DNA of 64,000 nucleotides, taken from assembly GCF_000378625.1 (NCBI RefSeq), contig NZ_KB905161.1:244244-308243 (forward strand). Direction: 5' to 3'. Below are positions 1 to 11,462 of this stretch, in pieces. Origin of the DNA: Colwellia piezophila ATCC BAA-637. Lineage in GTDB: Bacteria; Pseudomonadota; Gammaproteobacteria; Enterobacterales; Alteromonadaceae. Under the pieces are notes generated by a model that saw only the letters and a list, made by a program, of their open reading frames with translations, did not search any database and was not told the DNA's origin. Each line of letters begins with the position of its first letter. The first letter of the stretch is position 1. The translations under genes were made by a program, and so were the position numbers.

Positions 1-2
1 AA

Positions 3-281
3 TTCACCTCTGAAATCAGATACTATCCTGAAATTAACCTGTTCAAATTGTTTGATTTAGCCGCTGTTGCTTTCACCGATGCAGGGAGAACTTACGGCAA
101 CTCTACCGTTAAAAATATAGAGCATGGTTGGTTAGGCTCCGTTGGATTAGGCTTAAGATTGCACTCTCCTCACTCAGGTGGCAATAATCCAATTATTCAT
201 ATCGACTTTGCTTTTCCGCAAAGTGATAATCCAGACATTAATAGCTTTGAAATTAGAGTGCAGGCAAAGAAATCTTTTTAG
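3..281 (+). CDS. Omp85-family outer membrane protein, C-terminal fragment
   Basis: The frame is open from the left window edge, so only the last 92 codons are present and the start lies outside. The fragment reads FTSEIRYYPE, then an FTDAGRTYG segment, a GLGLRLHSP segment and a DFAFP motif. It ends in phenylalanine after alternating polar and hydrophobic residues. This resembles the last strands of a BamA/TamA/surface-antigen (D15) barrel, where the terminal aromatic residue is the outer-membrane sorting signal. The exact subfamily cannot be told from this piece. It converges on pssA with a 43-bp gap. An internal TTG at 48 is not a real start. Confidence 0.7.
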   Translation, partial: FTSEIRYYPEINLFKLFDLAAVAFTDAGRTYGNSTVKNIEHGWLGSVGLGLRLHSPHSGGNNPIIHIDFAFPQSDNPDINSFEIRVQAKKSF

Positions 282-324
282 CTAATTATTTGGCCCTAAA
301 ATAATTAGCTAAAAAAGCTACCGA

Positions 325-1653
325 CTAAAGGAAACGTTTTAAAACCCTATCAATTTGGGCGATACGTATCTTTTTTAACAGCTTCTGTGGTTTCTCTGGG
401 TAATCATCAACTGAATCAATATCAGAAAAATGTATTATTTTAGTGGTATTCACCAAAACGCCAATTAATTCATCATCCGTTTTTTGTAAAAAATGCTTAT
501 TAGCGTCATCAACAAGTAAGCCATTTTCTAAGTCGAGTGCCCAAGCACGTGGGTTTAAATTACTGCCGGTGATCAAATGGTAGCGATCATCAATTCGCAA
601 TCCTTTGAGGTGAAAGCTATTATCTTTATCTTTCCACAAATGAATATTCAACAAACCTTGATCGATAAAGCTCTGATAACGTTTAACAAAACGTTTAAGT
701 AACATTTCATATACGTAAGGAATAATACCGATAGTACTGAATTCTTCATCATTGCCAATAAAGAAGTCATTGGCAGTCTTATCACCAACAACGACAGTGA
801 TGTTAACACCACGTTTTAATGCTCTAATAACATCTTTGGCAAGCGCATGAGGGAGATTAAAATAAGGTGTGAATAACACAATATTATCGTTAGCTTTTTG
901 GACTAGATTTCGAGTCGCTTGATTGAGTTCATTTTTACGGCGGCCAAAACCAACCAGTGGCGTAATAAAGGCTTTTTCACTGACGAGTTTTGACTGAGTA
1001 AGGTCTTGTTGTTGAGCTACACTATATTTAGATTTTTTTAATCTAGCTTTCAAAGTAGCAAGGGTTTTCTTTTGCTCAACAGCGTCAGGCAGCCAGGCTT
1101 GATTAAGCAGTGGCGCTAGCCCGGAATCAATAAAGTTATCGGTTAAGTAATGACAAAAACTATCCGCTAATGCTCGGCTATTAATAGTACAGTATCGGTC
1201 TAAACGATAACGTTCACCTTGATGTAAGTAAATATCGTTAATACTTGCCCCAGTATAGAAAAGCTTATCATCAAAGACCATGCCCTTAAGATGTAAAACA
1301 CCAAAAACTTCTTTACGCTTTACGGCCACACCATAGATGTTAATAGTTTGCGAGTAATCCTGTGCTAACTTTAAATAAAGTGCACGATTTCCTAAGCTAG
1401 CCTTCTCACCGATTAAGCCACGTTGACCACGGTTAAAATCGACAAAGATATTAATTTCAAGTTCGGGAAAGTTTGCTTTCGCTTGATATAACGCATGAAG
1501 GACTTCCCTACCCGCGTCATCATCTTGTAAATACAAAGCAGTAATGAAGATACGCTTACGCGCAGCTGAAATTAACAGCAACAACTGCTGTTTGTATTCT
1601 TTAGGCGTGGTAAAAAATTCTATATCACCACCATCGACAATTATTTCTTGCAC
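325..1653 (-). CDS. pssA: CDP-diacylglycerol-serine O-phosphatidyltransferase (phosphatidylserine synthase)
   Basis: The 442-residue protein has two phospholipase-D-type HxKxxxxD motifs: HLKGMVFDD at about residues 121-129 and HLKGLRIDD at about 348-356. The second is followed by GSNLNPRAWALD. The two-HKD layout and length match the gammaproteobacterial type I PssA (E. coli form about 450 residues). That enzyme exchanges CMP for serine on CDP-diacylglycerol, the first committed step to phosphatidylethanolamine, at the membrane surface. No membrane segment is visible, as expected for this peripheral enzyme. It lies alone on the minus strand between a convergent barrel gene and fadH. Confidence 0.93.
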   Translation of the reverse strand: MQEIIVDGGDIEFFTTPKEYKQQLLLLISAARKRIFITALYLQDDDAGREVLHALYQAKANFPELEINIFVDFNRGQRGLIGEKASLGNRALYLKLAQDYSQTINIYGVAVKRKEVFGVLHLKGMVFDDKLFYTGASINDIYLHQGERYRLDRYCTINSRALADSFCHYLTDNFIDSGLAPLLNQAWLPDAVEQKKTLATLKARLKKSKYSVAQQQDLTQSKLVSEKAFITPLVGFGRRKNELNQATRNLVQKANDNIVLFTPYFNLPHALAKDVIRALKRGVNITVVVGDKTANDFFIGNDEEFSTIGIIPYVYEMLLKRFVKRYQSFIDQGLLNIHLWKDKDNSFHLKGLRIDDRYHLITGSNLNPRAWALDLENGLLVDDANKHFLQKTDDELIGVLVNTTKIIHFSDIDSVDDYPEKPQKLLKKIRIAQIDRVLKRFL

Positions 1654-1757
1654 TGTGCTCTATCTAAAAATCATTAATTCGCGACAGTATATCAATAATA
1701 AACCGAAGAAATATAGGATTTTTCTTCGGTTAACTGCATGATAAGTGCTGATTGTCG

Positions 1758-3812
<2,055 letters not shown>

Positions 3813-3978
3813 CTATTGGTCGTACCAGTTAATATAGGGTCATTAATTTACTGAAATTTAGCTAAAAACACAAGCTATGTTAAAATCATTTCGTTAACAT
3901 AGACTTAAGGAAGAGGTTAATCAAAGTAATCACCGACAGCTTGCTTAAATCATTTAAAATAACGGTAAAGTACAATTT

Positions 3979-4464
3979 ATGCCCAATAAAAAACAGCTCA
4001 TAGAACTTGTTATTACCGCGTTAACTCAAGAGCTTCAACAAGCCATTGATGCCGCAAACGATGCACATGCCGCTGCCATTGATGATCAAAGTGTTGCTGA
4101 AACGCAATATGATACGCTAGCGATAGAAGCGAGCTATTTAGCTGAAGGGCTGTCTAGGCGAGTGGCTGAATTCCAACAATCTATTGAGGCTTATAAAGCG
4201 CTCGACATTATTGAATTCAACAGCAATAGTCATATAACTTTAGGTGCCTTAGTACAATTATCCGCAGATTTTAAAACTCATCATTGGTTTTTTATCGGCC
4301 CTGCAGCTGGCGGTTTTCGCTGCCAGTTAGCCGAGCAAAACATCACCATAATTACCCCCCAATCCCCGATGGGCACAGCGCTCATTGGCAAGCAACAAGA
4401 TGATGACATTACCATCATGCTCGGCGCGAACAAGCTAGAAGATTACATTACTGAGCTAAAATAA
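3979..4464 (+). CDS. GreA/GreB-like transcription factor homologue
   Basis: The 161-residue protein has a helical N-terminal half (about residues 1-75, rich in Glu, Gln and Ala) and a C-terminal globular half. The latter contains SHITLGALVQL and the stretch PQSPMGTALIGK followed by QQDDDITI. These resemble the SPlGraLlGk and gD.v motifs of the GreA/GreB C-terminal FKBP-like domain. The N-terminal coiled coil is much less conserved, so this is probably a divergent Gre-type protein acting at the RNA polymerase secondary channel rather than GreA or GreB itself. It is divergent from fadH with a 178-bp gap. Family assignment is moderately sure; function is inferred. Confidence 0.62.
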   Translation: MPNKKQLIELVITALTQELQQAIDAANDAHAAAIDDQSVAETQYDTLAIEASYLAEGLSRRVAEFQQSIEAYKALDIIEFNSNSHITLGALVQLSADFKTHHWFFIGPAAGGFRCQLAEQNITIITPQSPMGTALIGKQQDDDITIMLGANKLEDYITELK

Positions 4465-4494
4465 ATAAAAAAATCAAGCTAAGTCATCTTAAAT

Positions 4495-4722
4495 AACCTC
4501 AACTCTGGATAAGCAAAGTTACTCAAAAAGCTATTTTAGGCGATATCAGCGTTGGAATTCCTACCAATAACCAATTATTGGGTACGTAATACCGCCTTGT
4601 TTTCACCAAAACTATCAATATTGAGACGAATAAATAAACTTATAGCATAGGTGTTTATGCTATGTGATTGATAATAAATAAGTACTTAAAAAAATTAACA
4701 TTCATTATCCAGAGTTGAGGTT
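4495..4722. mobile_element. MITE-like element with 18-bp perfect terminal inverted repeats
   Basis: The left arm AACCTCAACTCTGGATAA (4495-4512) is exactly repeated in inverse as TTATCCAGAGTTGAGGTT at 4705-4722. An AAAT tetranucleotide abuts both outer ends and could be a 4-bp target duplication. The 228-bp body has no open frame of note. It contains a small hairpin, TTATAGCATA...TATGCTATG, near 4641-4665. Structure and size fit a non-autonomous insertion-sequence derivative. The parent transposase family is not recognised and is not in the window. It sits between the Gre-like gene and dodecin and may supply a bidirectional hairpin. Confidence 0.6.
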
Positions 4723-4743
4723 AAATAAGTAAATAGCGCCCAA

Positions 4744-4959
4744 TCAACTTGAGGCTATTTTAAAACCAATTTTTAAGGTAACTTGATAATGACCAACAGC
4801 ACCATTAACGATATGGCCACGAGTTTCAATCACTTCAAACCAGTCCATATTCTTGACAGTTTTATGACACTCTGCCAACGCGTTCTCGATGGCATCTTCA
4901 ATACTGGCTTTAGATGAGCCAACCATTTCAATTTTTTTGTAGATGTGGTGTTCAGACAT
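4744..4959 (-). CDS. Dodecin (flavin-binding/storage protein)
   Basis: This is a small protein of about 71 residues starting MSEHHIYKKIEMVGSS. A start three codons upstream at 4968 is also open, but the internal ATG matches the family's N-terminus better. The segments SIEDAIENAL, WFEVIETRGHI and GHYQVTLKIGFK match the dodecin family. Dodecins form a hollow dodecamer that binds flavin dimers and buffers free riboflavin and FMN in the cytoplasm. The tryptophan that stacks against the isoalloxazine ring is visible in the MDWFEV segment. Confidence 0.88.
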   Translation of the reverse strand: MSEHHIYKKIEMVGSSKASIEDAIENALAECHKTVKNMDWFEVIETRGHIVNGAVGHYQVTLKIGFKIASS

Positions 4960-5101
4960 AATAGGCACGCTAAATGAAATATAAGGTAAACCTTAGTTTA
5001 GCGTGCTTTTCATTGGTTGCAGGGAAGCACTAGTACAATAGCGAGTTAAAAGCGTTTAATTGTCTATGTCTTCAACAAAAAAGAGAGCGTTCTTAGCTTA
5101 T

Positions 5102-6466
5102 CTAGCTTTGTAATAAAGCTTTCACCGCGGCTAAATCAACGGTTTTCTCATCAACCTTTAAATAAGCAACCGCTTCTGTATTTACCAGTGTCGCTTCAAT
5201 AACACCAGGCATATTGATTAACTGTTCAGCGATTTTTTCTGCTTGTTCTTCATCAGAAATATTGGTGGAAAAACTAAAACTCTTAGATTTTTTTAATGGT
5301 TGCATACCAAAACTTAACAATAACCAAATAACTGTGGTTATTGCCATCACTAAGAAAATAGTATTTTCATCGTATAGACTAGCAATATAACCGCCAACAA
5401 TACCACCCACAAAAGCACCTAAAAACTGGCTGCTTGAATAAATCCCCATGGCACTACCTTTAACGCCAGCGGGTGCTATGCGAGATAAGATTGATGGCAT
5501 GGTTGCTTCTAAATAATTAAAAGCGGTAAAAAACAACACAATTGATAGCACTAAGCTCCAAAAGCCACTTGGTAACAACCAAAGTAAAAATAAAGCTAAC
5601 GCCAATAACGTAATTGCGGCGCTGAACATAGGTTTCTCTTTTTGCTTCTTAATTGCAAAAATCATAAACGGCACCATTAAAAAGAATGAGCCTAATAATG
5701 CCGGTAAGTATATCTGCCAATGATTCTCAAGAGACAAACCACTATCAACAAACTGCTTAGGTAGGGTGACAAAACAAGCGGTAAGAGCCATATGTAAAAT
5801 GAACACGCCCCAATTTAAACGTGCTAACTGTGGATGGCGAATCAAACGAGTAATTTGATCAGGCAAAGCGACATTATCACCACGAGGGGCTTTATTGACG
5901 GAATTTGGCACCATGAATTGAATCATCGCCATGGCCAAAATGGTTAATAAGCCGGTAAACCAAAATAAGCCACTTAAACCAAAGGCGTCAGCAACTATTG
6001 GCCCTAAAATCATAGCAACGGTAAAGGATAAACCAATAAACATGCCAATGGTGGCCATCACTTTGGGTCGCTGCTCTTCTCTACTTAAATCAGCAGCTAA
6101 AGCCATGATAGCGCTTGCAATAGCGCCCATGCCTTGAATTGCTCGTCCGAGCACTACACCATAGATAGTTTCGGACATCGCCGCGACCACACTACCGATA
6201 AGGAATACCACTAAGCCGGCAAGGATGACAGGTTTCCGGCCAAACTTGTCTGACAATATACCCATAGGTATTTGTAATAACGCTTGCGTTAAACCGTATG
6301 CGCCTATGGCTATTCCCAACCAAATGGGGCTATATCCCGTTAGTTGTTCACCATAAATGGCAAATACGGGTAATATCATGAATAGGCCTAACATGCGCAC
6401 GCCAAAGACACTGGCTAAGGAAAAGGCGGCTTTTTTCTCAATACGGTTTAAACCTGAAACACTCAT
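5102..6466 (-). CDS. MFS transporter, YajR-like with C-terminal ferredoxin-like domain
   Basis: This 454-residue protein has about 12 hydrophobic segments and the MFS loop 2-3 motif GILSDKFGRKP near residue 70. It also has the motif LGRAIQGMGAIASA typical of drug:H+ antiporter-type carriers. After the last membrane helix, a soluble tail of about 60 residues (ISDEEQAEKIAEQL, then GVIEATLVNTEAVAYLKVD) looks like the YAM domain of E. coli YajR. The substrate of this group is unknown; an exporter role is inferred. It stands alone between dodecin and a repeat-rich gap. Confidence 0.85.
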   Translation of the reverse strand: MSVSGLNRIEKKAAFSLASVFGVRMLGLFMILPVFAIYGEQLTGYSPIWLGIAIGAYGLTQALLQIPMGILSDKFGRKPVILAGLVVFLIGSVVAAMSETIYGVVLGRAIQGMGAIASAIMALAADLSREEQRPKVMATIGMFIGLSFTVAMILGPIVADAFGLSGLFWFTGLLTILAMAMIQFMVPNSVNKAPRGDNVALPDQITRLIRHPQLARLNWGVFILHMALTACFVTLPKQFVDSGLSLENHWQIYLPALLGSFFLMVPFMIFAIKKQKEKPMFSAAITLLALALFLLWLLPSGFWSLVLSIVLFFTAFNYLEATMPSILSRIAPAGVKGSAMGIYSSSQFLGAFVGGIVGGYIASLYDENTIFLVMAITTVIWLLLSFGMQPLKKSKSFSFSTNISDEEQAEKIAEQLINMPGVIEATLVNTEAVAYLKVDEKTVDLAAVKALLQS

Positions 6467-6533
6467 AACTCGCTAAAACCTAAAAATAAATGAAGAAGTG
6501 GTAAAAATTGGCGCTAGTTTATCATGTAAACTA

Positions 6534-6870
6534 ATACCAATTCCAATAAGTTTCTTCCCACTCAGCGAGAGTTAAAAGGCTTAAAGGTAAGGCATTGATT
6601 GTAGATAATGGTTATTCAGGAGAATAAGCTCAGGATAATATGCGCCTGCATTCTCTATTAAGCAGTATCCATGCAGCGTCCTTATCAAAATCAATAACGC
6701 AGTCTGTAAGCCTTTACCTTTTATTAGGTACTCGCCCTTTGGGAGCTTTCTAGCGATTCGATAACCGCACAAAATATCTTTCATATAGAATGACTATATG
6801 CAAAAAAATTCTATTTATTCTCAAACCGCTGGCAAGCTCTGAATGGGAACTAACTTAATGGACTTGGTAT
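6534..6870. mobile_element. MITE-like element with ATACCAA...TTGGTAT ends
   Basis: The left end reads ATACCAATTCCAATAAG and continues to TTCTTCCCACTC. The right end, read inversely, gives ATACCAAGTCCATTAAG and continues to GTTCCCATTC. These are imperfect inverted repeats of about 30 bp. The same ends bound the element at 48147-48460. Both carry a double-hairpin unit in the middle and flanking GGCATTGATT / AATCAATAACG arms. There is no transposase, so this is a non-autonomous element. Confidence 0.65.
6618..6679 (+). repeat. 48-nt double-hairpin unit, copy 1 (with 14-nt internal insertion)
   Basis: The unit begins AGGAGAAT and ends GCAGCGT. Its first stem GAGAAT/ATTCTC and its TATCCATGCAGC part are recognisable. 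Fourteen extra bases (AGGATAATATGCGC) sit in the first loop between GCTC and CTGC. This is what a homologous deletion would leave from a nested pair like that at 16375-16468. The second stem is damaged (GCAG versus GCAGC). Confidence 0.7.
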
Positions 6871-7112
6871 AACACAACAAAATCCCAACAAGGAAAACAA
6901 GGTGTTAAGCACCCGGCAAGAGCATTATAAATTTGTCGGTATAATTGTCATGCAACGACATTCAGTGTTTTTTGAAACCTTTGTCGCGGTGGCGACGACA
7001 CCCAAAAGGGGCTAAACGACGAGCCTCCTTTGGAATCCTGCGTCGCTGCCACACAAAACGTAATCTTGCATTCTTTCAAGTGCTATCGAGCTCACAGCGC
7101 TGAAGGGGCGTC

Positions 7113-7161
7113 AGGACAATATGCGTCCTGCATTGTCTTATAAGCTGCATCCTTGCAGCGT
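7113..7161 (+). repeat. 48-nt double-hairpin unit, copy 2
   Basis: A 49-nt unit with first stem GACAAT/ATTGTC around a TGCGTCCTGC loop and second stem GCTGC/GCAGC around ATCCTT, ending CGT. It is flanked by GGGGCGTC on the left and CATGCCC on the right. Joining the flanks gives a short hairpin with TCC in the loop. A degenerate inverse copy follows at 7190-7206 (TCAGGA...TCCTGA). Confidence 0.75.
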
Positions 7162-7372
7162 CATGCCCTACATCGCCTTTTTCATCATCAGGACAATTGC
7201 TCCTGAGTAACCATTAATAAAATACGGGCCTTGATTTTGAATTGCTCAGCCGTCCTAAAGCGACCATCTTGAATTAGCTTGGATATACGTAGCTTGGTTT
7301 TCATGTTAATTGTTGGTTCATTGGCATAACGACATATCTCCGTTTTTCCTTTCCTAGGCATCTAATGAAACA

Positions 7373-7388
7373 CTGTAAAAATAAACAG
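7373..7388. promoter_or_regulatory. LexA (SOS) box upstream of uvrA
   Basis: CTGTAAAAATAAACAG is a perfect CTGT-N8-ACAG match to the gammaproteobacterial LexA operator. It lies 96 bp before the uvrA start. uvrA is a classical SOS gene, so DNA-damage induction is expected. Confidence 0.88.
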
Positions 7389-7483
7389 TTTAATTTGATA
7401 TTCTGCCCTAGATTAGTTTTTATAGCCTATTTTTTGTGACATAATCGTCGGTTCTATTTTATCGCAAGTTGGGTTAAAAACGC

Positions 7484-10315
7484 ATGAAAAGTATTGTAGT
7501 CAGAGGGGCTCGCACACACAACCTCAAAGACATTAGTATAACAATACCTCGAGATAAACTCGTGGTAATTACCGGTCTTTCTGGCTCGGGTAAATCATCT
7601 CTTGCCTTTGATACGCTTTATGCTGAAGGACAACGCCGTTATGTAGAGTCGCTTTCTGCTTATGCTCGCCAATTTTTATCTTTAATGGAAAAGCCTGATG
7701 TTGATCATATTGAAGGTTTATCACCGGCGATTTCCATTGAACAGAAATCAACGTCTCATAACCCGCGTTCAACCGTAGGTACAATTACCGAAATTTACGA
7801 TTACTTACGCTTATTATATGCCCGGGTGGGCGAGCCTCGTTGTCCTGAACATGGTCAAGCGCTTGCCGCACAAACCGTTTCACAAATGGTTGATAAAGTT
7901 TTAGAGCTTGAACAAGGCACAAAAGTGATGCTACTTGCACCTATTGTCCAAGAGCGTAAGGGCGAACATGTAAAACTGCTTAATAACCTAGCCGCGCAAG
8001 GTTTTATTCGCGCCCGCATTGATGGTGAAGTATGTGACTTATCCGATCCACCGCCATTAGAGTTACATAAAAAACACACCATAGAAGTTGTCGTTGATCG
8101 TTTAAAAGTGCGTGATGAGATTCAGTTACGCCTTTCTGAGTCTTTTGAAACAACATTAAGCTTAACCGATGGTACCGCCAAAATCGCTTTCATGGATGAA
8201 CCAGACCGAGAAGAACTACTTTTCTCTGCTAACTTTGCCTGCCCACATTGTGGCTACAGCATGCAAGAATTAGAGCCGCGCTTATTCTCCTTTAATAATC
8301 CAGCCGGCGCCTGTCAAACTTGTGATGGTTTAGGTATTGAACAATTCTTCGATAGTAATCGCGTTATTGCCAATGAAGAGTTAAGCCTTGCCGGCGGCGC
8401 AGTACGTGGCTGGGACAAACGTAATTTTTACTACTTTCAAATGCTGCAAGCCCTTGCCCAGCATTATGGCTTTAACGTTGATAAGCCTTTTAAAAAATTA
8501 TCCACTGAAGCACAAAAAGTTGTGCTTTATGGCAGTGGCGAACAAGAAATTGAATTTAAGTATATGAACGACCGTGGTGATGTTGTGATGCGTAAACATG
8601 CATTTGAAGGCATCATCAATAATATGCAGCGCCGTTACAAAGAAACTGAGTCAAACTCGGTACGTGAAGAGTTAGCCAAATACCTTAACTCACATCATTG
8701 TCCAGACTGTAATGGCAGTCGCTTACGATTAGAGGCGCGCAATGTTTTTATTGCTGATACACCGCTAAACATAATCGCCGAACTATCAATTAGTGAAGCA
8801 TTAGCCTTTTTCCAAGGTTTAGCGTTAACCGGACAAAGAGGACAAGTCGCTGAAAAAATCTTAAAAGAGATCAACGAACGTTTAGGATTTTTGGTCAATG
8901 TAGGCCTAAATTACCTTAACCTATCACGCGGCGCTAACACCCTCTCGGGTGGTGAAGCACAGCGAATACGTCTAGCTAGCCAAATTGGCGCAGGTCTAGT
9001 GGGAGTAATGTACGTATTAGATGAACCCTCAATTGGTTTGCATCAACGCGATAATGAACGCTTACTTAGCACCTTGATACACCTGCGTGATTTAGGTAAT
9101 ACCGTTATTGTCGTTGAACATGACGAAGATGCCATTCGCGCGGCCGACTTTGTTATTGATATTGGCCCGGGAGCAGGCGTGCATGGTGGCGAAATTATCG
9201 CCCAAGGCACAGTGGATGATATTTTAGCCTGTAAAGAGTCACTCACGGGTAAGTACCTTTCAGGGGTCGAGCGTATTGAAATACCGAAAAAACGTCATAC
9301 CTTTGATAAAAAAGCCGTGGTAAAACTAAAAGGCGCCAGCGGCAATAACTTAAAGCATGTTAATTTAGTTATTCCAACCGGTTTAATGACCTGTATTACC
9401 GGTGTTTCCGGCTCAGGAAAATCAACACTGATTAACGACACCCTATACAAGCTCGCTCATATTGAGCTTAATGGTGCCACCATTGATGAACCGGCCCCCT
9501 ATAAAAGCATTCACGGATTAGAGCATTTAGATAAAGTTATCGAGATTGATCAAAGCCCTATAGGCAGAACGCCACGCTCTAACCCTGCGACTTATACCGG
9601 TATATTTACAGCGGTACGCGATATTTTTTCCGCCACGCAAGAGTCACGATCTCGTGGTTATAAATCAGGCCGTTTTAGCTTTAACGTTAAAGGTGGTCGC
9701 TGTGAAGCCTGTCAGGGTGATGGCATGATCAAAGTGGAAATGCACTTCTTACCCGATGTTTACGTACCTTGTGATGTTTGTAAAACTAAGCGCTATAACC
9801 GTGAAACCTTAGAAGTTTTATATAAAGGTAAGAATATCCATGAAGTGTTGGATATGACTATTGAAGATGCTTATGAGTTTTTCAAAGCCATTCCAGCAGT
9901 GAAACGTAAACTGCAAACCTTACTTGATGTTGGTTTAGGTTATATCAAGTTGGGCCAATCAGCAGTTACCTTATCCGGTGGTGAAGCGCAGCGCGTTAAA
10001 CTTTCAAAAGAGTTATCCAAACGAGATACTGGCAAAACCTTATATATTTTAGATGAGCCAACCACGGGCCTACATTTTCACGATATCAAACAATTATTGC
10101 ATGTTATTCATCGATTACGTGACCATGGTAATACCATAGTAGTAATTGAGCATAATTTAGATGTGATAAAAACCGCTGACTGGATTGTCGATTTAGGCCC
10201 AGAAGGTGGTTCGGGTGGCGGTGAAATATTAGTTGCAGGCACACCAGAGCAAGTAGCAAATCATCCAACCTCACATACCGCGAGATTTTTAAAACCCTTA
10301 CTGCAACAGTCATAA
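7484..10315 (+). CDS. uvrA: Excinuclease ABC subunit A
   Basis: The 943-residue protein has two ABC-ATPase modules. The first Walker [13 protein letters not shown], is near residue 31 and the second, [10 protein letters not shown], near residue 640. Signature motifs LSGGEAQR occur in both halves. Zinc-finger motifs are CPHCGY...CQTCDG (about 253-280) and CEACQGDG...[10 protein letters not shown] (about 740-770). Length and order match UvrA, the damage-recognition dimer of nucleotide-excision repair that loads UvrB. It is preceded by a perfect LexA box and followed by a strong hairpin. The last 23 bp including the stop codon are tandemly duplicated downstream. Confidence 0.98.
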   Translation: MKSIVVRGARTHNLKDISITIPRDKLVVITGLSGSGKSSLAFDTLYAEGQRRYVESLSAYARQFLSLMEKPDVDHIEGLSPAISIEQKSTSHNPRSTVGTITEIYDYLRLLYARVGEPRCPEHGQALAAQTVSQMVDKVLELEQGTKVMLLAPIVQERKGEHVKLLNNLAAQGFIRARIDGEVCDLSDPPPLELHKKHTIEVVVDRLKVRDEIQLRLSESFETTLSLTDGTAKIAFMDEPDREELLFSANFACPHCGYSMQELEPRLFSFNNPAGACQTCDGLGIEQFFDSNRVIANEELSLAGGAVRGWDKRNFYYFQMLQALAQHYGFNVDKPFKKLSTEAQKVVLYGSGEQEIEFKYMNDRGDVVMRKHAFEGIINNMQRRYKETESNSVREELAKYLNSHHCPDCNGSRLRLEARNVFIADTPLNIIAELSISEALAFFQGLALTGQRGQVAEKILKEINERLGFLVNVGLNYLNLSRGANTLSGGEAQRIRLASQIGAGLVGVMYVLDEPSIGLHQRDNERLLSTLIHLRDLGNTVIVVEHDEDAIRAADFVIDIGPGAGVHGGEIIAQGTVDDILACKESLTGKYLSGVERIEIPKKRHTFDKKAVVKLKGASGNNLKHVNLVIPTGLMTCITGVSGSGKSTLINDTLYKLAHIELNGATIDEPAPYKSIHGLEHLDKVIEIDQSPIGRTPRSNPATYTGIFTAVRDIFSATQESRSRGYKSGRFSFNVKGGRCEACQGDGMIKVEMHFLPDVYVPCDVCKTKRYNRETLEVLYKGKNIHEVLDMTIEDAYEFFKAIPAVKRKLQTLLDVGLGYIKLGQSAVTLSGGEAQRVKLSKELSKRDTGKTLYILDEPTTGLHFHDIKQLLHVIHRLRDHGNTIVVIEHNLDVIKTADWIVDLGPEGGSGGGEILVAGTPEQVANHPTSHTARFLKPLLQQS

Positions 10316-10340
10316 AGCCCTTACTGCAATAGTAATAAAG
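10295..10340 (+). repeat. Tandem 23-bp duplication of the uvrA 3' end
   Basis: CCCTTACTGCAACAGTCATA at 10295 and CCCTTACTGCAATAGTAATA at 10318 are adjacent 23-bp copies with two substitutions. The first contains the uvrA stop codon. The second is non-coding. Confidence 0.9.
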
Positions 10341-10346
10341 GCACAT

Positions 10347-10377
10347 AGACATAACGCAAAAACATTGCGTTATGTCT
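10347..10377 (+). terminator. Hairpin after uvrA
   Basis: AGACATAACGCAA and TTGCGTTATGTCT form a perfect 13-bp stem with a 5-nt loop, followed by GGTTTATTCG and then a T-run. It is a probable uvrA terminator, although the T-tract is not immediate. Confidence 0.65.
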
Positions 10378-10408
10378 GGTTTATTCGTTCTATTTTAATA
10401 GGTTTATT

Positions 10409-10980
<572 letters not shown>

Positions 10981-11092
10981 CGATGCTAGAAAAACATAAC
11001 AGTACGGAGTTTATCCTTTATTAATATTGATAAACTCAGTGCTGTTATTCCAAATTTTACCACTTATCCACTTCTGCCCTCAATAACATTAT

Positions 11093-11462
11093 TGTCGACA
11101 GATTCAATTTACATCACTTTATATCCCCTCACAGGCACATTCATTTCAAAATGTTTTTTTCATAAGAAGATATAAAAAAAACAAACAAAAAACCAGCACC
11201 ATCACAACAAGCGCTTGATATATAGCTAAATATAACCATTAACTTGCAATATACTCCTTGGTTGTGGCTAAATATTAGCCTAAAGTCTAATAGGTTAATT
11301 TTGTCGACAGTTCTAAAGTATCGTTATAAATATAATTGTAAAGGCAAGATAATGAACCACTCTGAGCGACAAGAATTAGCGATAACCTCACCGGAAAGTT
11401 ACTGGCAAGAGCAAGCCAAGCTTGTGGCTTGGTATAAAGCACCAAAAACAATATTGTCGACA
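11093..11462. promoter_or_regulatory. Three TGTCGACA palindromes around the prpE start
   Basis: The 8-bp palindrome TGTCGACA occurs at 11093-11100, 11302-11309 and 11455-11462. Its GTCGAC core would be rare by chance in such AT-rich DNA. Two copies lie upstream and one lies inside the first codons of the acyl-CoA synthetase gene. The extended form TTGTCGACA(A/G) resembles operators of GntR/FCD-type regulators. A propionate-pathway regulator is a reasonable but unproven guess. Confidence 0.5.

Larger units (their letters stand above)
6467..7372. other. Repeat-rich intergenic stretch upstream of uvrA
   Basis: About 900 bp without a convincing gene. It holds one MITE-like element (6534-6870), a second repeat cluster at about 6950-7220 and at least two copies of the 48-nt double-hairpin unit. 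A truncated unit lies at 7190-7206. A 67-codon minus-strand frame at 6581-6784 lies entirely inside the repeat and is not considered a gene. Confidence 0.6.

Noticed and set aside
6581..6784. 67-codon frame on the minus strand inside the repeat region
   Set aside because: It lies wholly within the MITE-like element and includes the double-hairpin unit; it has no recognisable protein features.
11244..11351. N-terminal extension of the prpE frame
   Set aside because: The extra 36 residues are not found in the family and cover a TGTCGACA operator; the ATG at 11352 fits the known N-terminus.
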